NCBI GenBank assembly: GCA_019636735.1
Contig: JAHBWY010000001.1
Location: 496,001 to 560,000 of the forward strand
Reading direction: 5' to 3'
DNA: 64,000 nucleotides
DNA from: Phycisphaeraceae bacterium
GTDB taxonomy: Bacteria > Planctomycetota > Phycisphaerae > Phycisphaerales > SM1A02
The notes below the pieces were generated by a model. That model was not told the origin of the DNA, searched no databases, and saw only the letters and a list, made by a program, of their open reading frames with translations. The translations under genes were made by a program, and so were the position numbers. Numbering within the stretch: the stretch's first letter is position 1; every line of letters starts with the position of its first letter. Positions 36,326 through 46,666 of the stretch are shown piece after piece.

Positions 36326-39300
36326 TCAACTGCAACCCATGCTCTGGCCGCAGTTGAGGCAGCGATAGCAAGTCCCGTTCCGCACGGTGATGGCGCCGCA
36401 GTTGTCGCAGGCCGGCGCATCACCCATGAGGGCCGAGTTGCTCTGATCCAGTGCCGAGGCGCGATGCACGCTCACGCTCTCTTCGATGTCGACGACCGTG
36501 GTCGTCAGGTGCCTCTCGATCACCACCCCAGGCGAAGGTTCGACCCTCGCGTCGGTGCCAGTGACCGAGGTGATCCGCCCGCGGCTCGGGTTCCCTTCCA
36601 TCGTCGGCGCGTCGCCGTCGAAGGGGGCTGACCTGTCGCTCGTGGTCGAACCATGCTGCCCGTGTTCGTGCACGCGCACTCGCTGCCATGAACCGCATGA
36701 CTGGTCCTCCGTGACGGTGGTGTTCTCCGGCGCGTGGTCCGTCACGGCCGGTCGCAGGGCGCCCACGCTGCGTGCGGGGGCGTTCTGCTCTCGATATCCG
36801 GGGATGAACTGCATGCCCATCCACCGGAAGATGTAGTCCACCAGGCTCTTGGCGAAGGGGATGTCGGAGTTGGTGGTCATCCCCATCGGCTCGAATCGCT
36901 GGTGAGCAAACTTGTTGACGAGGCTTTCGACGGGCACTCCATACTGGAGCGCCACGCTGATGGCAGTTCCAAGCGAGTCCATCAGGCCGCCGATGGTCGA
37001 ACCTTCCTTGGCCATCGTGATGAAGAGCTCGCCCGGGCGACCATCCTCGTAGAGACCCACGATCAGGTAACCCTCGTGGCCTGCCACATTGAACTTGTGC
37101 GTGATGCTGCCGCGCGTCTCGGGAAGGCGTCGGCGCATCGGGCGCTCGATGACCCGCTCCACCACGCGCTCGACGATCCGCTCGATCATGCGCGGCTCAT
37201 CGGCGGAGTCGTCGTCAACGGCGCCGCGCTCAAGCGTCAGGTCACTCAGCGAGCGGAGCTCCTCCCTCGAGTTCACCCGGGAGTCGGATGATGTCGTCGA
37301 GGTCGAGGTCGCAGCTTCCGCCGCTGCACGCAGTTGATCCGGGGCGGAGGCCGCCGAAGCCGAGGCGGCCACGGATTCCCCCGGGGCACCGCGGCCCTCT
37401 CGGTCGAGACCGTCGAGATCCTCCTCATCGCGATCGAAGTCGCTGTCGGACTTCGTCGAGAGAGGCTGGCTGAGCTTGCAGCCGTCGCGGTAGAGCGCGT
37501 TGGCCTTCAGCGCCAGCTCCCAACTCAGCATGTAGCAGGAGCCGATCTCTTCGACCGTCGCCTCGTTGGGCAGGTTGATCGTCTTCGAGATGGCACCCGA
37601 GATGAAGGGCTGCGCCGCAGCCATCATCCGGATGTGTCCCACCGGGGCGATGAAGCGCTGGCCGTCGGGGCCGCATCGATTCGCACAATCGAAGACGGCC
37701 AGGTGCTTCTCCTTCAGGTGCGGAGCGCCCTCGATGGTCTGCGTGCCGCAAATGCGGCGGTTGAGCGCCTTGATCTGCCTCGGCGAGAGTCCGAGCAGGC
37801 GCAGTCCGTTGAAGCGGGAGTCGCTCCTGGCCTGCGCCGGGTCGACGCCATGTGCCCGCAGCACGCGCTCGGGAATGCTCCACGCGGAGAAGGCGAATCC
37901 GATTTCGAAGAAAGTCGGGAGCTGATTCTCAAGCTGCACGAGTTCATCGCCCGTGTAACCGCGCTCGAGCAGCCAAGCGCGGAAAGTCGCCTCTTCGGAA
38001 GGGCGGCCTGCCGGCATGGCGCCGTCGCGCTCGGGCATCGGCTCATCGAGAGAGAGCGTGCCCATGACATGCTCCAGAATCGCATCAGTCTGATCGGCGG
38101 AGTAGCCGAGCGCCCTCAGCGCCGGTCGCACGCTCTGGTTCGCAATCTTGAAGTAGCCGCCGCCAGCGAGCTTCTTGAACTTGGTCAGCGCGAAGTCGGG
38201 CTCGACGCCGGTCGTGTCGCAGTCCATCAGGAGACCGATGGTGCCCGTCGGAGCGATGACCGTCACCTGCGCGTTGCGATATCCATAGCGCTCGCCGAAG
38301 TCGAGGGCATCATCCCACGACGCGGTGGCGCGGGTGCGAAGGTCCTCGGCGTTCGCAAGGGTCATGCGACTCGAACCGAAGACGGCGTGATCGATCGGTA
38401 CGGGCTTCGTCCGCAGCGACTCCCATTCGTTGGAGGCGCGATCGACGCCATAGGCCGCACGGCGGTGGTTGCGGATCACTCGCAGCATCGACTCGCGGTT
38501 CTCGGCGAACCCGGCGAAGGGGCCATGCTCCGCCGCGAGCAGGGCGCTCGCCGCATAGGAGCGGCCCGTCAGGATCGCAGTCAGCGCACCGCAGATCGCG
38601 CGGCCCTCATCGGAGTCGTAGGGAATGCCGGCCTGCATCAGCATGGCGCCGAGATTGGCGTAGCCGAGACCGAGTGTGCGGTACTTCCAGGAGAGCTCCG
38701 CAATCTCGCGGCTCGGGAAGCTCGCCATCAGCACGCTGATCTCCAGCACGATCGTCCAGAGGCTGATGGCGTGCTCGTACCCATCGAGGTCGAAGCGCCG
38801 CGTCTCCGGGTCGTAGAACTTCAGAAGGTTGATCGATGCGAGATTGCATGCCGTGTTGTCGAGGAACATGTACTCGCTGCACGGGTTGCTCGCGTTGATG
38901 CGACCGCCCGAGGGGCAGGTGTGCCACTCGTTGATGGTGGAATCGAACTGCACGCCGGGGTCGGCGCAGCGCCACGCGGCCTCGTTGATCTGCCGCCAGA
39001 GTTCCCGCGCCTTGATGACCTTGTGGGGCGAACCATCGGTGCGCCGCGTGAGCGTCCAGTCACCGTCGGCCTTGACCGCGTCCATGAAGGCATCGCTCAC
39101 TCGAACCGAGTTGTTCGAGTTCTGACCACTGACGGTGTAGTAGGCCTCGCCGTTGAAGTCGTAGGTGAGATCGAGGCCGAGCGCCTCGGCCGCCTCCTGC
39201 TGAGCGGGCGAGAGGTGCTTCATGCCCTCGACGAGCGCCGCCACCTTGATCTCCTCGCGCACCTTCCAGTTCACGAAGGCTTCGATGTCCGGGTGATCGA

Positions 39301-40105
39301 CATCCAGGCAGACCATCTTCGCGGCGCGGCGCGTGGTGCCGCCGGACTTGATGGCGCCCGCGGCGCGATCACCAATCTTCAGGAAGCTCATCAGGCCTGA
39401 ACTCTTGCCTCCGCCCGAGAGCGGCTCGTTCTCGCCGCGCAGGTGGCTGAAGTTCGTGCCCGTGCCCGAGCCGTACTTGAAGAGCCGCGCCTCGCGGACC
39501 CAGAGATCCATGATGCCGCCTTCATTCACGAGGTCATCGTTCACACTCTGGATGAAGCAGGCGTGAGGCTGCGGATGGGTGTAGGCGTCGGCGGCGAGCG
39601 AAGTGGCGCCGGTGGCGGGGTCGGCAATCCAGTGGCCCTGCGCCGGACCGGAAAGGCCGTACGCCCACGCGAGACCTGTGTTGAACCACTGCGGACTGTT
39701 GGGGGCAGCCACCTGATGCAGGAGCATCCAGGCAATCTCGTCGTAGAAGGCCTGCGCATCCTTCGCGGAGCTGAAGTATCCGTGCGTCTCGCCCCAGTGG
39801 CGCCAGCATCCGGCGAGCCGGTGGACCACCTGCTGCACCGAGCGCTCCGGACCAAGCTGGGGCGCGCCATTGGCGCCCTTCAGCACGCGGCCGCGCTCAT
39901 CGACCTGCGGGACCCCAGCCTTGCGAAAGTACTTGCTCACCACGATGTCGGTGGCGAGCTGACTCCAGGTGGATGGCACCTTGGCATCGTTCATCTCGAA
40001 GACGGTGGAGCCGTCGCTGTTGGAGATGCGGCTTTGGCGCGTGGACCACTCCACGGTGGCGTAGACATCCTTGTTGGCCTGCGTGAAGCGTCGTGCGATT
40101 CTCAT
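36326..40105 (-). CDS. nrdJ: Adenosylcobalamin-dependent ribonucleotide reductase (class II)
   Basis: Makes deoxyribonucleotides with or without oxygen, using adenosylcobalamin as radical source. 1259 residues, the long planctomycete/thermotoga-type form. Visible features: the N-terminal NRD region (RFTQANKDVYATVEWSTRQS), the active-site Cys/Asn/Glu segment INASNPCSEYMFLDNTACNL, the thiyl-region loops GTGTNFSHLRG and APTGTIGLLMDCDTTGVEPD, a TSCPD domain (about 1060-1160), and a C-terminal cysteine cluster CDNCGAITVRNGTCYRCLNC used for re-reduction. It follows dcd by 78 bases on the same strand; together they supply dNTPs. No cobalamin riboswitch was seen in the gap. Confidence 0.96.
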   Translation of the reverse strand: MRIARRFTQANKDVYATVEWSTRQSRISNSDGSTVFEMNDAKVPSTWSQLATDIVVSKYFRKAGVPQVDERGRVLKGANGAPQLGPERSVQQVVHRLAGCWRHWGETHGYFSSAKDAQAFYDEIAWMLLHQVAAPNSPQWFNTGLAWAYGLSGPAQGHWIADPATGATSLAADAYTHPQPHACFIQSVNDDLVNEGGIMDLWVREARLFKYGSGTGTNFSHLRGENEPLSGGGKSSGLMSFLKIGDRAAGAIKSGGTTRRAAKMVCLDVDHPDIEAFVNWKVREEIKVAALVEGMKHLSPAQQEAAEALGLDLTYDFNGEAYYTVSGQNSNNSVRVSDAFMDAVKADGDWTLTRRTDGSPHKVIKARELWRQINEAAWRCADPGVQFDSTINEWHTCPSGGRINASNPCSEYMFLDNTACNLASINLLKFYDPETRRFDLDGYEHAISLWTIVLEISVLMASFPSREIAELSWKYRTLGLGYANLGAMLMQAGIPYDSDEGRAICGALTAILTGRSYAASALLAAEHGPFAGFAENRESMLRVIRNHRRAAYGVDRASNEWESLRTKPVPIDHAVFGSSRMTLANAEDLRTRATASWDDALDFGERYGYRNAQVTVIAPTGTIGLLMDCDTTGVEPDFALTKFKKLAGGGYFKIANQSVRPALRALGYSADQTDAILEHVMGTLSLDEPMPERDGAMPAGRPSEEATFRAWLLERGYTGDELVQLENQLPTFFEIGFAFSAWSIPERVLRAHGVDPAQARSDSRFNGLRLLGLSPRQIKALNRRICGTQTIEGAPHLKEKHLAVFDCANRCGPDGQRFIAPVGHIRMMAAAQPFISGAISKTINLPNEATVEEIGSCYMLSWELALKANALYRDGCKLSQPLSTKSDSDFDRDEEDLDGLDREGRGAPGESVAASASAASAPDQLRAAAEAATSTSTTSSDSRVNSREELRSLSDLTLERGAVDDDSADEPRMIERIVERVVERVIERPMRRRLPETRGSITHKFNVAGHEGYLIVGLYEDGRPGELFITMAKEGSTIGGLMDSLGTAISVALQYGVPVESLVNKFAHQRFEPMGMTTNSDIPFAKSLVDYIFRWMGMQFIPGYREQNAPARSVGALRPAVTDHAPENTTVTEDQSCGSWQRVRVHEHGQHGSTTSDRSAPFDGDAPTMEGNPSRGRITSVTGTDARVEPSPGVVIERHLTTTVVDIEESVSVHRASALDQSNSALMGDAPACDNCGAITVRNGTCYRCLNCGQSMGCS

Positions 40106-40183
40106 GGCCTGTCTCTTCCGTGAAAGGGGAACGAAGAAGAGCCGGCTGGCGAAGCCATTCGCCTCCGGCGGGGATCGGTGAAG

Positions 40184-40771
40184 TCACGAATCCGGAGAAA
40201 TGCCGTCAACCATGGGCAGGGTCAGGCCTGCCTGGTCCTGGTACTTGCCGCCCTTGTCCGCGTAGCTGACCGCGCAGACGCGATCCGCCTTCAGGAACAC
40301 CATCTGGGCGATGCCTTCGTTGGCGTAGATCTTGGCGGGCAGCGGCGTGGTGTTCGAGATCTCGATGGTCACGCGGCCGCGCCACTCAGGTTCGAGCGGC
40401 GTGACATTCACGATGATCCCGCATCGGGCGTAGGTGCTCTTGCCGACGCAGATGGCGAGCACATCACGGGGAATCGCGAAGGTCTCGATCGTCTCGGCGA
40501 GCGCGAAGGAGTTGGGCGGAATGATGACATGGTCACGCCCGGTCTCCTTCGTGTCGATGGTGAGAAAGAGGTCGTTCGTGAAGCGCTTCGGATCGACGAC
40601 CGCGACACCGCCGCTGGTCGCGTTGGTGAATATCTTGAAGCGCGTTCCGACGCGCACGTCGTAGCCGTAGCTTGAGACACCGAAGCTGACGACACCGGGG
40701 CGCCGCTCGTTCTCAGCGAAGGGCTCAATACCGACGAGTTCTCGAATCTGCGTGTCGCAGAGGACGGTCAT
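40184..40771 (-). CDS. dcd: dCTP deaminase
   Basis: Deaminates dCTP to dUTP, the source of thymidylate. Residues [40 protein letters not shown] and [13 protein letters not shown] hold the trimeric dUTPase-like fold, with the catalytic Glu in VTIEISN. Length 195 is typical of monofunctional enzymes; a bifunctional deaminase/diphosphatase cannot be excluded by sequence alone. GGAG lies eight bases before the ATG at 40771. First gene of a likely dcd-nrdJ operon. Confidence 0.95.
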   Translation of the reverse strand: MTVLCDTQIRELVGIEPFAENERRPGVVSFGVSSYGYDVRVGTRFKIFTNATSGGVAVVDPKRFTNDLFLTIDTKETGRDHVIIPPNSFALAETIETFAIPRDVLAICVGKSTYARCGIIVNVTPLEPEWRGRVTIEISNTTPLPAKIYANEGIAQMVFLKADRVCAVSYADKGGKYQDQAGLTLPMVDGISPDS

Positions 40772-41185
40772 GAGTTACTCCGCAGCCAACCGAGCCGGAA
40801 GAGGGGAACCAGGCGCGCACCCAAGGCCGGTCCGCTCTCGCAGAAATCCCGAACAGACACCGAATTCAAGGCTCTGAACCTCCAGAACCCACCATTGCGA
40901 GACCAAGGTTTCCGCACCTCCGAATCAGGGCAGCAGGACCGCGTGGACGGAAAACGGGCTGCTGAACTGTTCGATCGGCTCCCTTGGGGTCGCGGGGCCA
41001 AGATACCCCTATGGATTGTGGATGCAAGCCCCCACACACCCAATTTTGACAGGATTTGTGGATCCCGTTTGCAAATGGTTCCGGGACCATGGGTTGCGCG
41101 AGCCAAGTTCTCGCGTTGGTCGCATGGGCCTCGGGTTCGCGCCGGTGGACAGGTTGTCGCGGGGGTGCCTGCTACCCTCGCGCGC
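40772..41185. other. Divergent region between dcd and the helicase gene
   Basis: 414 bases without a convincing gene. TTGACA at 41046-41051 is followed after 18 bases by TGCAAA, a weak helicase promoter candidate. The 8-mer TTGTGGAT occurs twice (41016-41023 and 41056-41063), 40 bases apart; it resembles part of a DnaA box but neither copy is complete. An open frame from 40895 continues into the helicase but has no family sequence before 41186. Confidence 0.4.
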
Positions 41186-43783
41186 ATGGACGCAGGGATG
41201 CGAGATGAGACGCGGGATGAAGCGATGATTCCGCGCCCGTCGCCGAGCGAGGTCTCGGGCAGCGCGGCGTTGACGCCATCGCAGCAGCGCGCGGTCGAGC
41301 ATGTCGATGGTCCCGTGCTCGTGCTCGCCGGTCCCGGGTCCGGCAAGACGCGCGTCATCACGCGCCGCATTGCCCACCTCGTGTCGATCGGCATTCCCGC
41401 GTGGCAGATCATGGCGCTCACCTTCACCAACAAGGCGGCGTCGGAGATGCGCCGGCGCGTCGACTCGCTCATTCCTGCCGATGCGCCGGGGCGGCGCGGT
41501 CTGGTGGTCAGCACCTTCCACTCGTTCGCCTCCATGCTGCTGCGGCATCACCCCGAGGAGACGGGATTGCGCCCCGGCTTCGTCATTCATGACACCTCCG
41601 ATCAGCGCGACACCATGAAGCGGGTGATCGCTGATCTGGGTGTCGGCGGACGGTGGACTCCCGCGTCGGCGCTCGCGCAAGTGAGCCGACTGAAGAACGC
41701 GCTTCGATCTCCCGCCGATGCCGCAGGCGATGGCGACTTTCGCGGGCGCTCCGTGGCCCGGCTGTACGAGGCCTATCAGGCGGAGCTCGCGCGATCGAAT
41801 GCCGTGGACTTCGATGACCTGCTCTACATGACGGCGCGCCTGCTGCGATCGAAGGAGGCGCTGCGGCGCGCCTACTCGGAACGCTTCCGGTACCTGCTCA
41901 TCGATGAGTACCAGGACACCAATCACGCGCAGCTCGTCATTGCTCGCGCCATCGCCGAGCACGGCAACATCATGGTGGTGGGCGACCCCGACCAGTCGAT
42001 CTACGGCTGGCGCGGCGCAGACCTCCGCAACATTCTCGAGTTCGAGGAGGCATTTCCCGGCGCGGAGATCATTCCGCTCGGTGAGAACTTCCGCTCCACC
42101 GGGTACATCGTTGATGCGGCCTCGTCGCTCATTCGTCACAATACGCGGCGACGACACAAGGTCTTGTCGACCTCACTCGGCCCGGGGCGGCGGCCGCTCA
42201 TCATCGGCTGCTTCGATGAACACCACGAAGCGCAGGAACTGGTCGGCCGTCTTCGCGAGGCGGAGCGCTCGGGAATGGCCTGGCGCGACATGGCGGTGCT
42301 CTATCGCATGAACGCGCTGTCGCGCGTCGTCGAAGATGCACTGCGACGGGATGGCGTGCCCTACCAGGTCGTGCGCGGCACGGCGTTCTTCGAGCGGCGC
42401 GAGGTGAAGGATGCGCTCGCCTACCTGCGCGTGCTTTCCAATCCCGCCGATGCGACGAGCCTGCGACGAATCGTCAATGTGCCCGCGCGAGGGCTGGGTG
42501 ATGTGAGCCTCGATCGCCTCGACGAGACGGCTCGGGCCCGTGATCTGTCGCTCTCGGCCATGCTGTTGCGCGCGTCGGAGGCGGGGGTGACGGGCCGAGC
42601 GCTGAAGGCGGCCGGCACGCTCGGCGCCCTCTTCGAGCGGTGGCGCTCACTCGGCCGCCAGGCGGATGCCTCGGCCCTGGGAGAGCTCGTGAGAGCCGTC
42701 ATCGATGAGAGCGGCCTCCGCAGTCATTACACCTCGCGCGAGGAGTCGGATGAGGATTTCGAGGATGAGGATCGCCTCGCGAATCTCGATGAGCTTGAGA
42801 ACGCGGCGCATGAGTTCGTGACGAACGCCTATGCCGAGGGCGATCAGCTCGATGCCTCGAATGCGGCGCGAGCCGAAGATCTCGAACGCTCGTGGCAGGG
42901 TGAGGCCGACCTCGTGGCGTCGATGGATGGCGACAGCGATCTCGGCGATCGGCGCGAGCCGCCCGACGCCGCATGCGATGGCGACATGGCAGATCCGACG
43001 GCCGCGGTCGATGGCCCTGGGCCCATGCAGGCCCCCAAGCGCAACGCACTCGAAGCGCTGGCCGCGTGGCTCGAGAGCGTGGCGCTGGTCGCCGACTCCG
43101 ATGCCCTCGACGGCGAGCGCGGTGCCGTCACGCTGATGACGCTGCACGCCGCCAAGGGACTGGAGTTCCCGCTTGTCGCGATGATCGGGCTCGAAGAGGG
43201 CCTGCTGCCGCACGCCCGGTCGATCGAGAGTGCCGATGGGTGCGAGGAGGAGCGGCGCCTCTGCTTCGTGGGCATGACTCGCGCGGAGCGCACGCTGCTC
43301 CTGCTGCACAGCGGGACGCGCATCGTGCATGGTGTCCGACACTCGACGCGCGAAAGCCGATTTCTTGGTGAGATCGACGCGAAACAGGTGGAGCGCGTCG
43401 ATGCCATGCGCAGCGCATCGAGCGATGTCTTCGACGACCTTGAATCGGGGCACCAGGGATCGGGCGGCCGACCAGGGTGGCGAGGGTCTGGTCGCGGGGC
43501 GGAGGAGCAGGTCTTCCGCGTCGATCGCTCCGAGGACTGGCATGGCGGCAAGCCGAGCGCACCGCGTCGCGCGTCACCGACCTCCGGCGGTACCGCGGGT
43601 GCGCGAGGCGCCACCCTCCAGGGATTCTCCGTGGGATCGATGGTGCGGCATCCTCTCTTTGGCATCGGCCGGGTCATCGAACTCCTGCCGCGGGCTGGTG
43701 CGTCGAGCGTGCGCGTGAACTTCAACTCGGCTGGCGTGAAGACCCTCGTTCTCGCCTACGCCAAGCTTCAGAAGCTCACTTGA
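41186..43783 (+). CDS. UvrD/PcrA-family DNA helicase (superfamily 1)
   Basis: 3'-5' helicase for repair and replication restart. Motifs in order: Q-motif and TPSQQRAVEHVDGPVLVLAG, Walker A AGPGSGKTRV, TFTNKAASEM (Ia), DEYQDTN (II), GDPDQSIYGWRGA (III), and VTLMTLHAAKGLEFPLVAMI (V), with VGMTRAERTLLLL as VI. An acidic insert lies between about residues 510 and 620. The C-terminus (VGSMVRHPLFGIGRVIELLP) is the Tudor-like polymerase-binding domain of PcrA/UvrD. 865 residues, slightly above normal because of the insert. Start at 41186 gives a short N-terminus; 41225 is an alternative. Confidence 0.93.
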   Translation: MDAGMRDETRDEAMIPRPSPSEVSGSAALTPSQQRAVEHVDGPVLVLAGPGSGKTRVITRRIAHLVSIGIPAWQIMALTFTNKAASEMRRRVDSLIPADAPGRRGLVVSTFHSFASMLLRHHPEETGLRPGFVIHDTSDQRDTMKRVIADLGVGGRWTPASALAQVSRLKNALRSPADAAGDGDFRGRSVARLYEAYQAELARSNAVDFDDLLYMTARLLRSKEALRRAYSERFRYLLIDEYQDTNHAQLVIARAIAEHGNIMVVGDPDQSIYGWRGADLRNILEFEEAFPGAEIIPLGENFRSTGYIVDAASSLIRHNTRRRHKVLSTSLGPGRRPLIIGCFDEHHEAQELVGRLREAERSGMAWRDMAVLYRMNALSRVVEDALRRDGVPYQVVRGTAFFERREVKDALAYLRVLSNPADATSLRRIVNVPARGLGDVSLDRLDETARARDLSLSAMLLRASEAGVTGRALKAAGTLGALFERWRSLGRQADASALGELVRAVIDESGLRSHYTSREESDEDFEDEDRLANLDELENAAHEFVTNAYAEGDQLDASNAARAEDLERSWQGEADLVASMDGDSDLGDRREPPDAACDGDMADPTAAVDGPGPMQAPKRNALEALAAWLESVALVADSDALDGERGAVTLMTLHAAKGLEFPLVAMIGLEEGLLPHARSIESADGCEEERRLCFVGMTRAERTLLLLHSGTRIVHGVRHSTRESRFLGEIDAKQVERVDAMRSASSDVFDDLESGHQGSGGRPGWRGSGRGAEEQVFRVDRSEDWHGGKPSAPRRASPTSGGTAGARGATLQGFSVGSMVRHPLFGIGRVIELLPRAGASSVRVNFNSAGVKTLVLAYAKLQKLT

Positions 43784-43809
43784 CCCGTCAGTAGGTAGGC
43801 TCCTCCGCC

Positions 43810-44496
43810 ATGAGCCAACAAGGTCACTGGTACTCGGAGGGGGCGCCGCCAACCGATTCACCGCTGCCGCCGCCGAGAGTCAATGGACTCGGCATCGCAG
43901 GATTTGTTGTCGGTCTGATCGGCCTCTGTGGATGCCTTGGGCTGCTTTCGCCCATCGGACTCATCCTGAGCCTCTTCGCGCTCACCAGGGCGCCACGGGG
44001 GTGGGCCATTGCGGGCACTGTCGTGAGCGCCATCGGCTGCTGCTGCCTGCTTCCCATGGGTCTGCCTCTGGTGCTCGTCGCGACCGGTGTGGTTTCCGTC
44101 TCCGCATTCGCCATCTGGATCGTGAACACCTTTGGCCTCGGACCCGAGGGCAAGACCGCCCTCTTCGCCTCGATCGTCGCCGCGATGATCTCGATTTACT
44201 ACGCGCAGAACGGCGTCCTTCCGCCGACGCTCGACGACCTTGATCTCGCTCCGGAGATCCTGCGCGATGGCTGGGGGCAACCCTTCGTCTACGAGATCAC
44301 GGACCAGGGTGGCTTCGTTCTCCGAACGCTCGGCGCTGATGGCAAGGAAGGCACGGCCGATGACTTCGAGCTCGAGGGGGTGCTGCAAGGCGGAAGCTTG
44401 CAGATTCAGCCGAGGCCGAGACGCCTGCCCGTGGTTCCGACCGCACCCGCCGACAGCGCCGCTCCCCCCGACCCAACCGGGGAGAGCGCGCCCTGA
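43810..44496 (+). CDS. DUF4190-type membrane protein with a GspG-like C-terminal domain
   Basis: 228 residues. After a Pro-rich start, two hydrophobic spans (VNGLGIAGFVVGLIGLCGCL and WAIAGTVVSAIGCCCLLPMG) look like a DUF4190 membrane domain. The outside part contains TALFASIVAAMISIYYAQNG and LPPTLDDLDLAPEILRDGWG, QPFVYEITDQGGFVLRTLGA, the pattern of type II secretion pseudopilin GspG. The tail is Pro-rich. It is not a classical pseudopilin because there is no N-terminal type IV prepilin peptidase site; the GspG-like part seems to have been joined to a membrane anchor. It follows the helicase by 26 bases. Confidence 0.65.
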   Translation: MSQQGHWYSEGAPPTDSPLPPPRVNGLGIAGFVVGLIGLCGCLGLLSPIGLILSLFALTRAPRGWAIAGTVVSAIGCCCLLPMGLPLVLVATGVVSVSAFAIWIVNTFGLGPEGKTALFASIVAAMISIYYAQNGVLPPTLDDLDLAPEILRDGWGQPFVYEITDQGGFVLRTLGADGKEGTADDFELEGVLQGGSLQIQPRPRRLPVVPTAPADSAAPPDPTGESAP

Positions 44497-44509
44497 TCAA
44501 GTCCGCCGG

Positions 44510-46666
44510 TCAACGGCAGAGCCCGGTCTGCCACATCACGAAGGCCCACTGATCGGCGCGATCGCGCAAGCGCAGCGAGAGCGGCTTGCCCTGTCCATGG
44601 CCGCCGTCGCGGTCGACCCACAGGAGGATCGGTTTCGTCTCGGGGTCGCTCGTCGTCATCGCCTGGAGCCGTGCCGCCATCTTGCGTGCGTGCAGGGGAT
44701 GGACGCGACTGTCGTTCTCACCGGTGTGCAGAAAGACCGCGGGATAGGCCGTGCCCTGCTGCACATGGTGATAGGGCGAGTAGGCGCGCAGCCAGCCATA
44801 CGCCTCGGGGTCTTCGGCGCTGCCGTACTCGGGCACCCAGAACTTGGCCAGCAGGAAGCGGTCGTATCGGAGCATGTCCAGAAGCGGGACTCCCACGATG
44901 GCAGCAGCGAAGAGCTCAGGCCGTTGCGTGACGGCCACTCCCGTCAGCAGACCGCCGTTACTTCCGCCCTCGATGACCAGTCGGCGTGAGTTGGTCCAGC
45001 GCTGTTCGATGAGCCACTCGGCGCAGGCGTAGAAGTCATCAAAGACATTCTGCTTCTTGTCCCTCATGCCGGCGCGATGCCACGCTTCGCCGTACTCGCC
45101 GCCGCCGCGCAGATTGGCCTGCACCCAGACGCCACCCGCATCGAGCCACGGAATGATCGTGGGGTTGAAGAACGGAGTCAGGGAGACATTGAAACCGCCG
45201 TAACCATAGAGCAGGCATGGGTTGTCACCCTGCGGCGTGACACCCTTGCGCGTCACAATGAACATCGGGATCATCGTGCCGTCGCGACTCTTCGCGCGGA
45301 CCTGCTGGACCTCGTACTTCGAGGGGTCCACGGGGACTTCCGGTCGAGCCCAGAGCGCGAGGGACGGCGGCGGAAGCGTGGCTCGCGCGGCCGAGCTGGC
45401 GATTCCGCTCGAGGGTTCAGCGCCTTCAGCAAGGTCGAGTCGATAGATGCTGCGCGGCTCGGTGAAGCTTGTGAAGGTGAGGAATGCTTCGCTGCGCTCC
45501 TCTTCGGTGCTGAGTGACGCCGTGCCGAGGCCCGGCAGGGCAATGTCGCCGCGAGGACTTCCGTCGAGCGACACGCGCGTCAGCCGCGATGAGGCATCCT
45601 GTTCATAGTCGAGCACGAGCAGGTCGCGGGCGAGTTGCGCCCCTTGAAGCACCGCGTCCGCGCGCTCCGGCACCACGGTCTGCCACGCCGAAGGATCGCC
45701 CGGCGCGTTCAGGTCGATGCGCACCAGACGCGTGTTCGGAGCGTTGAAGGTCGTCGTCGCCCACAGCGTGTCGCCGAGCGTCGACGCGGGTTGCGTGCGG
45801 GCATCGAGCCCCTTCGCGATCGGGATCGGCGCGAGCGTGCCGGTGCGCCGCCAGTCATCGAAGCGCATCACCGAGAGGTCATTCGCCTGCCATCCCCGGA
45901 AGAGGCCCGTGAAGAGCCAGCGGCCGTCGGTGGAGAGCGCGGCGAAGGGAATCTCGCTCGGGTTCTCCTGCTTCAGGAGCACGGGATCAAAGCGCGGGCT
46001 GGTGCCCACCTCGTGGAAGCGCACCTCGCGGCTGTAGGGGTCCTTCGGGTCGCGCAGCACGCTGTAGAGGAACCCCTTGCCATCCGGAGTCCAACTGGAG
46101 AAGGAGACCTTGCCCGAGATCTGATCAGCGAGCCAGCGACCAGTGGCGGTGTCGAGAATGTGAAGTTCGCTCATCTCGCTGCCGGAGCGGCTCAGCCCGA
46201 AGGCAAGGAGTGCGCCATCACGGCTCGGGTTCATCCAATCGAGCGATGTGAGTCCGGTCTGGTCGAGCGAGTTGAGATCGAGGAGATCGCGCGGGGCGCC
46301 ATCGAAACCCTGGCGGACCTTCACCACCGGCTGATTCTGACTGCCGGTGCGCTCGGTGTAGAAGTAGAGATTCCCGCGCATGCGTGGCGCCGAGATGGCG
46401 CCGATCTCCATGAGCGGTCGCAGCGCCGACTCCAGCGCGCTTCGACAGGGCAGGGCGTCGAGTCGTGCTCGCGTGAAGTCGTTCTGGGCCGTGGTCCACG
46501 CCTCCACCTCGGCAGACTCGGAGTCGAGCGCCTCGAGCCAGCGGTAGTCATCGGTGATCGATTGACCGTGGAAGACCTCGACCACTGGATCGCGCCGCGT
46601 GGGTGGCGGTGCAGAAGGGCTTTGAAGAGCGACGAGGGCCGACGGAAGAAGCGCAATGGCAATCAT
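44510..46666 (-). CDS. Prolyl oligopeptidase (S9A), possibly exported
   Basis: Serine peptidase that cleaves short peptides after proline. A weak signal-like N-terminus (MIAIALLPSALVALQ) suggests export. A seven-bladed propeller (about residues 60-410) gates the catalytic domain. The nucleophile is the Ser of EGGSNGGLL, the Asp is in TGENDSRV, and the His is in DRDGGHGQG near the C-terminus. 718 residues is normal for S9A. The start overlaps the serA stop by four bases, so it is the last gene of the hutI-map-serA unit. Fits a lifestyle of peptide degradation together with the tricorn-like protease. Confidence 0.92.
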   Translation of the reverse strand: MIAIALLPSALVALQSPSAPPPTRRDPVVEVFHGQSITDDYRWLEALDSESAEVEAWTTAQNDFTRARLDALPCRSALESALRPLMEIGAISAPRMRGNLYFYTERTGSQNQPVVKVRQGFDGAPRDLLDLNSLDQTGLTSLDWMNPSRDGALLAFGLSRSGSEMSELHILDTATGRWLADQISGKVSFSSWTPDGKGFLYSVLRDPKDPYSREVRFHEVGTSPRFDPVLLKQENPSEIPFAALSTDGRWLFTGLFRGWQANDLSVMRFDDWRRTGTLAPIPIAKGLDARTQPASTLGDTLWATTTFNAPNTRLVRIDLNAPGDPSAWQTVVPERADAVLQGAQLARDLLVLDYEQDASSRLTRVSLDGSPRGDIALPGLGTASLSTEEERSEAFLTFTSFTEPRSIYRLDLAEGAEPSSGIASSAARATLPPPSLALWARPEVPVDPSKYEVQQVRAKSRDGTMIPMFIVTRKGVTPQGDNPCLLYGYGGFNVSLTPFFNPTIIPWLDAGGVWVQANLRGGGEYGEAWHRAGMRDKKQNVFDDFYACAEWLIEQRWTNSRRLVIEGGSNGGLLTGVAVTQRPELFAAAIVGVPLLDMLRYDRFLLAKFWVPEYGSAEDPEAYGWLRAYSPYHHVQQGTAYPAVFLHTGENDSRVHPLHARKMAARLQAMTTSDPETKPILLWVDRDGGHGQGKPLSLRLRDRADQWAFVMWQTGLCR

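Noticed and set aside
40106..40183. Cobalamin riboswitch or NrdR box before nrdJ
   Set aside because: The 78-base gap is too short and holds neither the B12 box nor an NrdR palindrome.
41016..41063. DnaA boxes near the helicase gene
   Set aside because: Only TGTGGAT is shared; the 9-base consensus is not complete and no origin genes are nearby.
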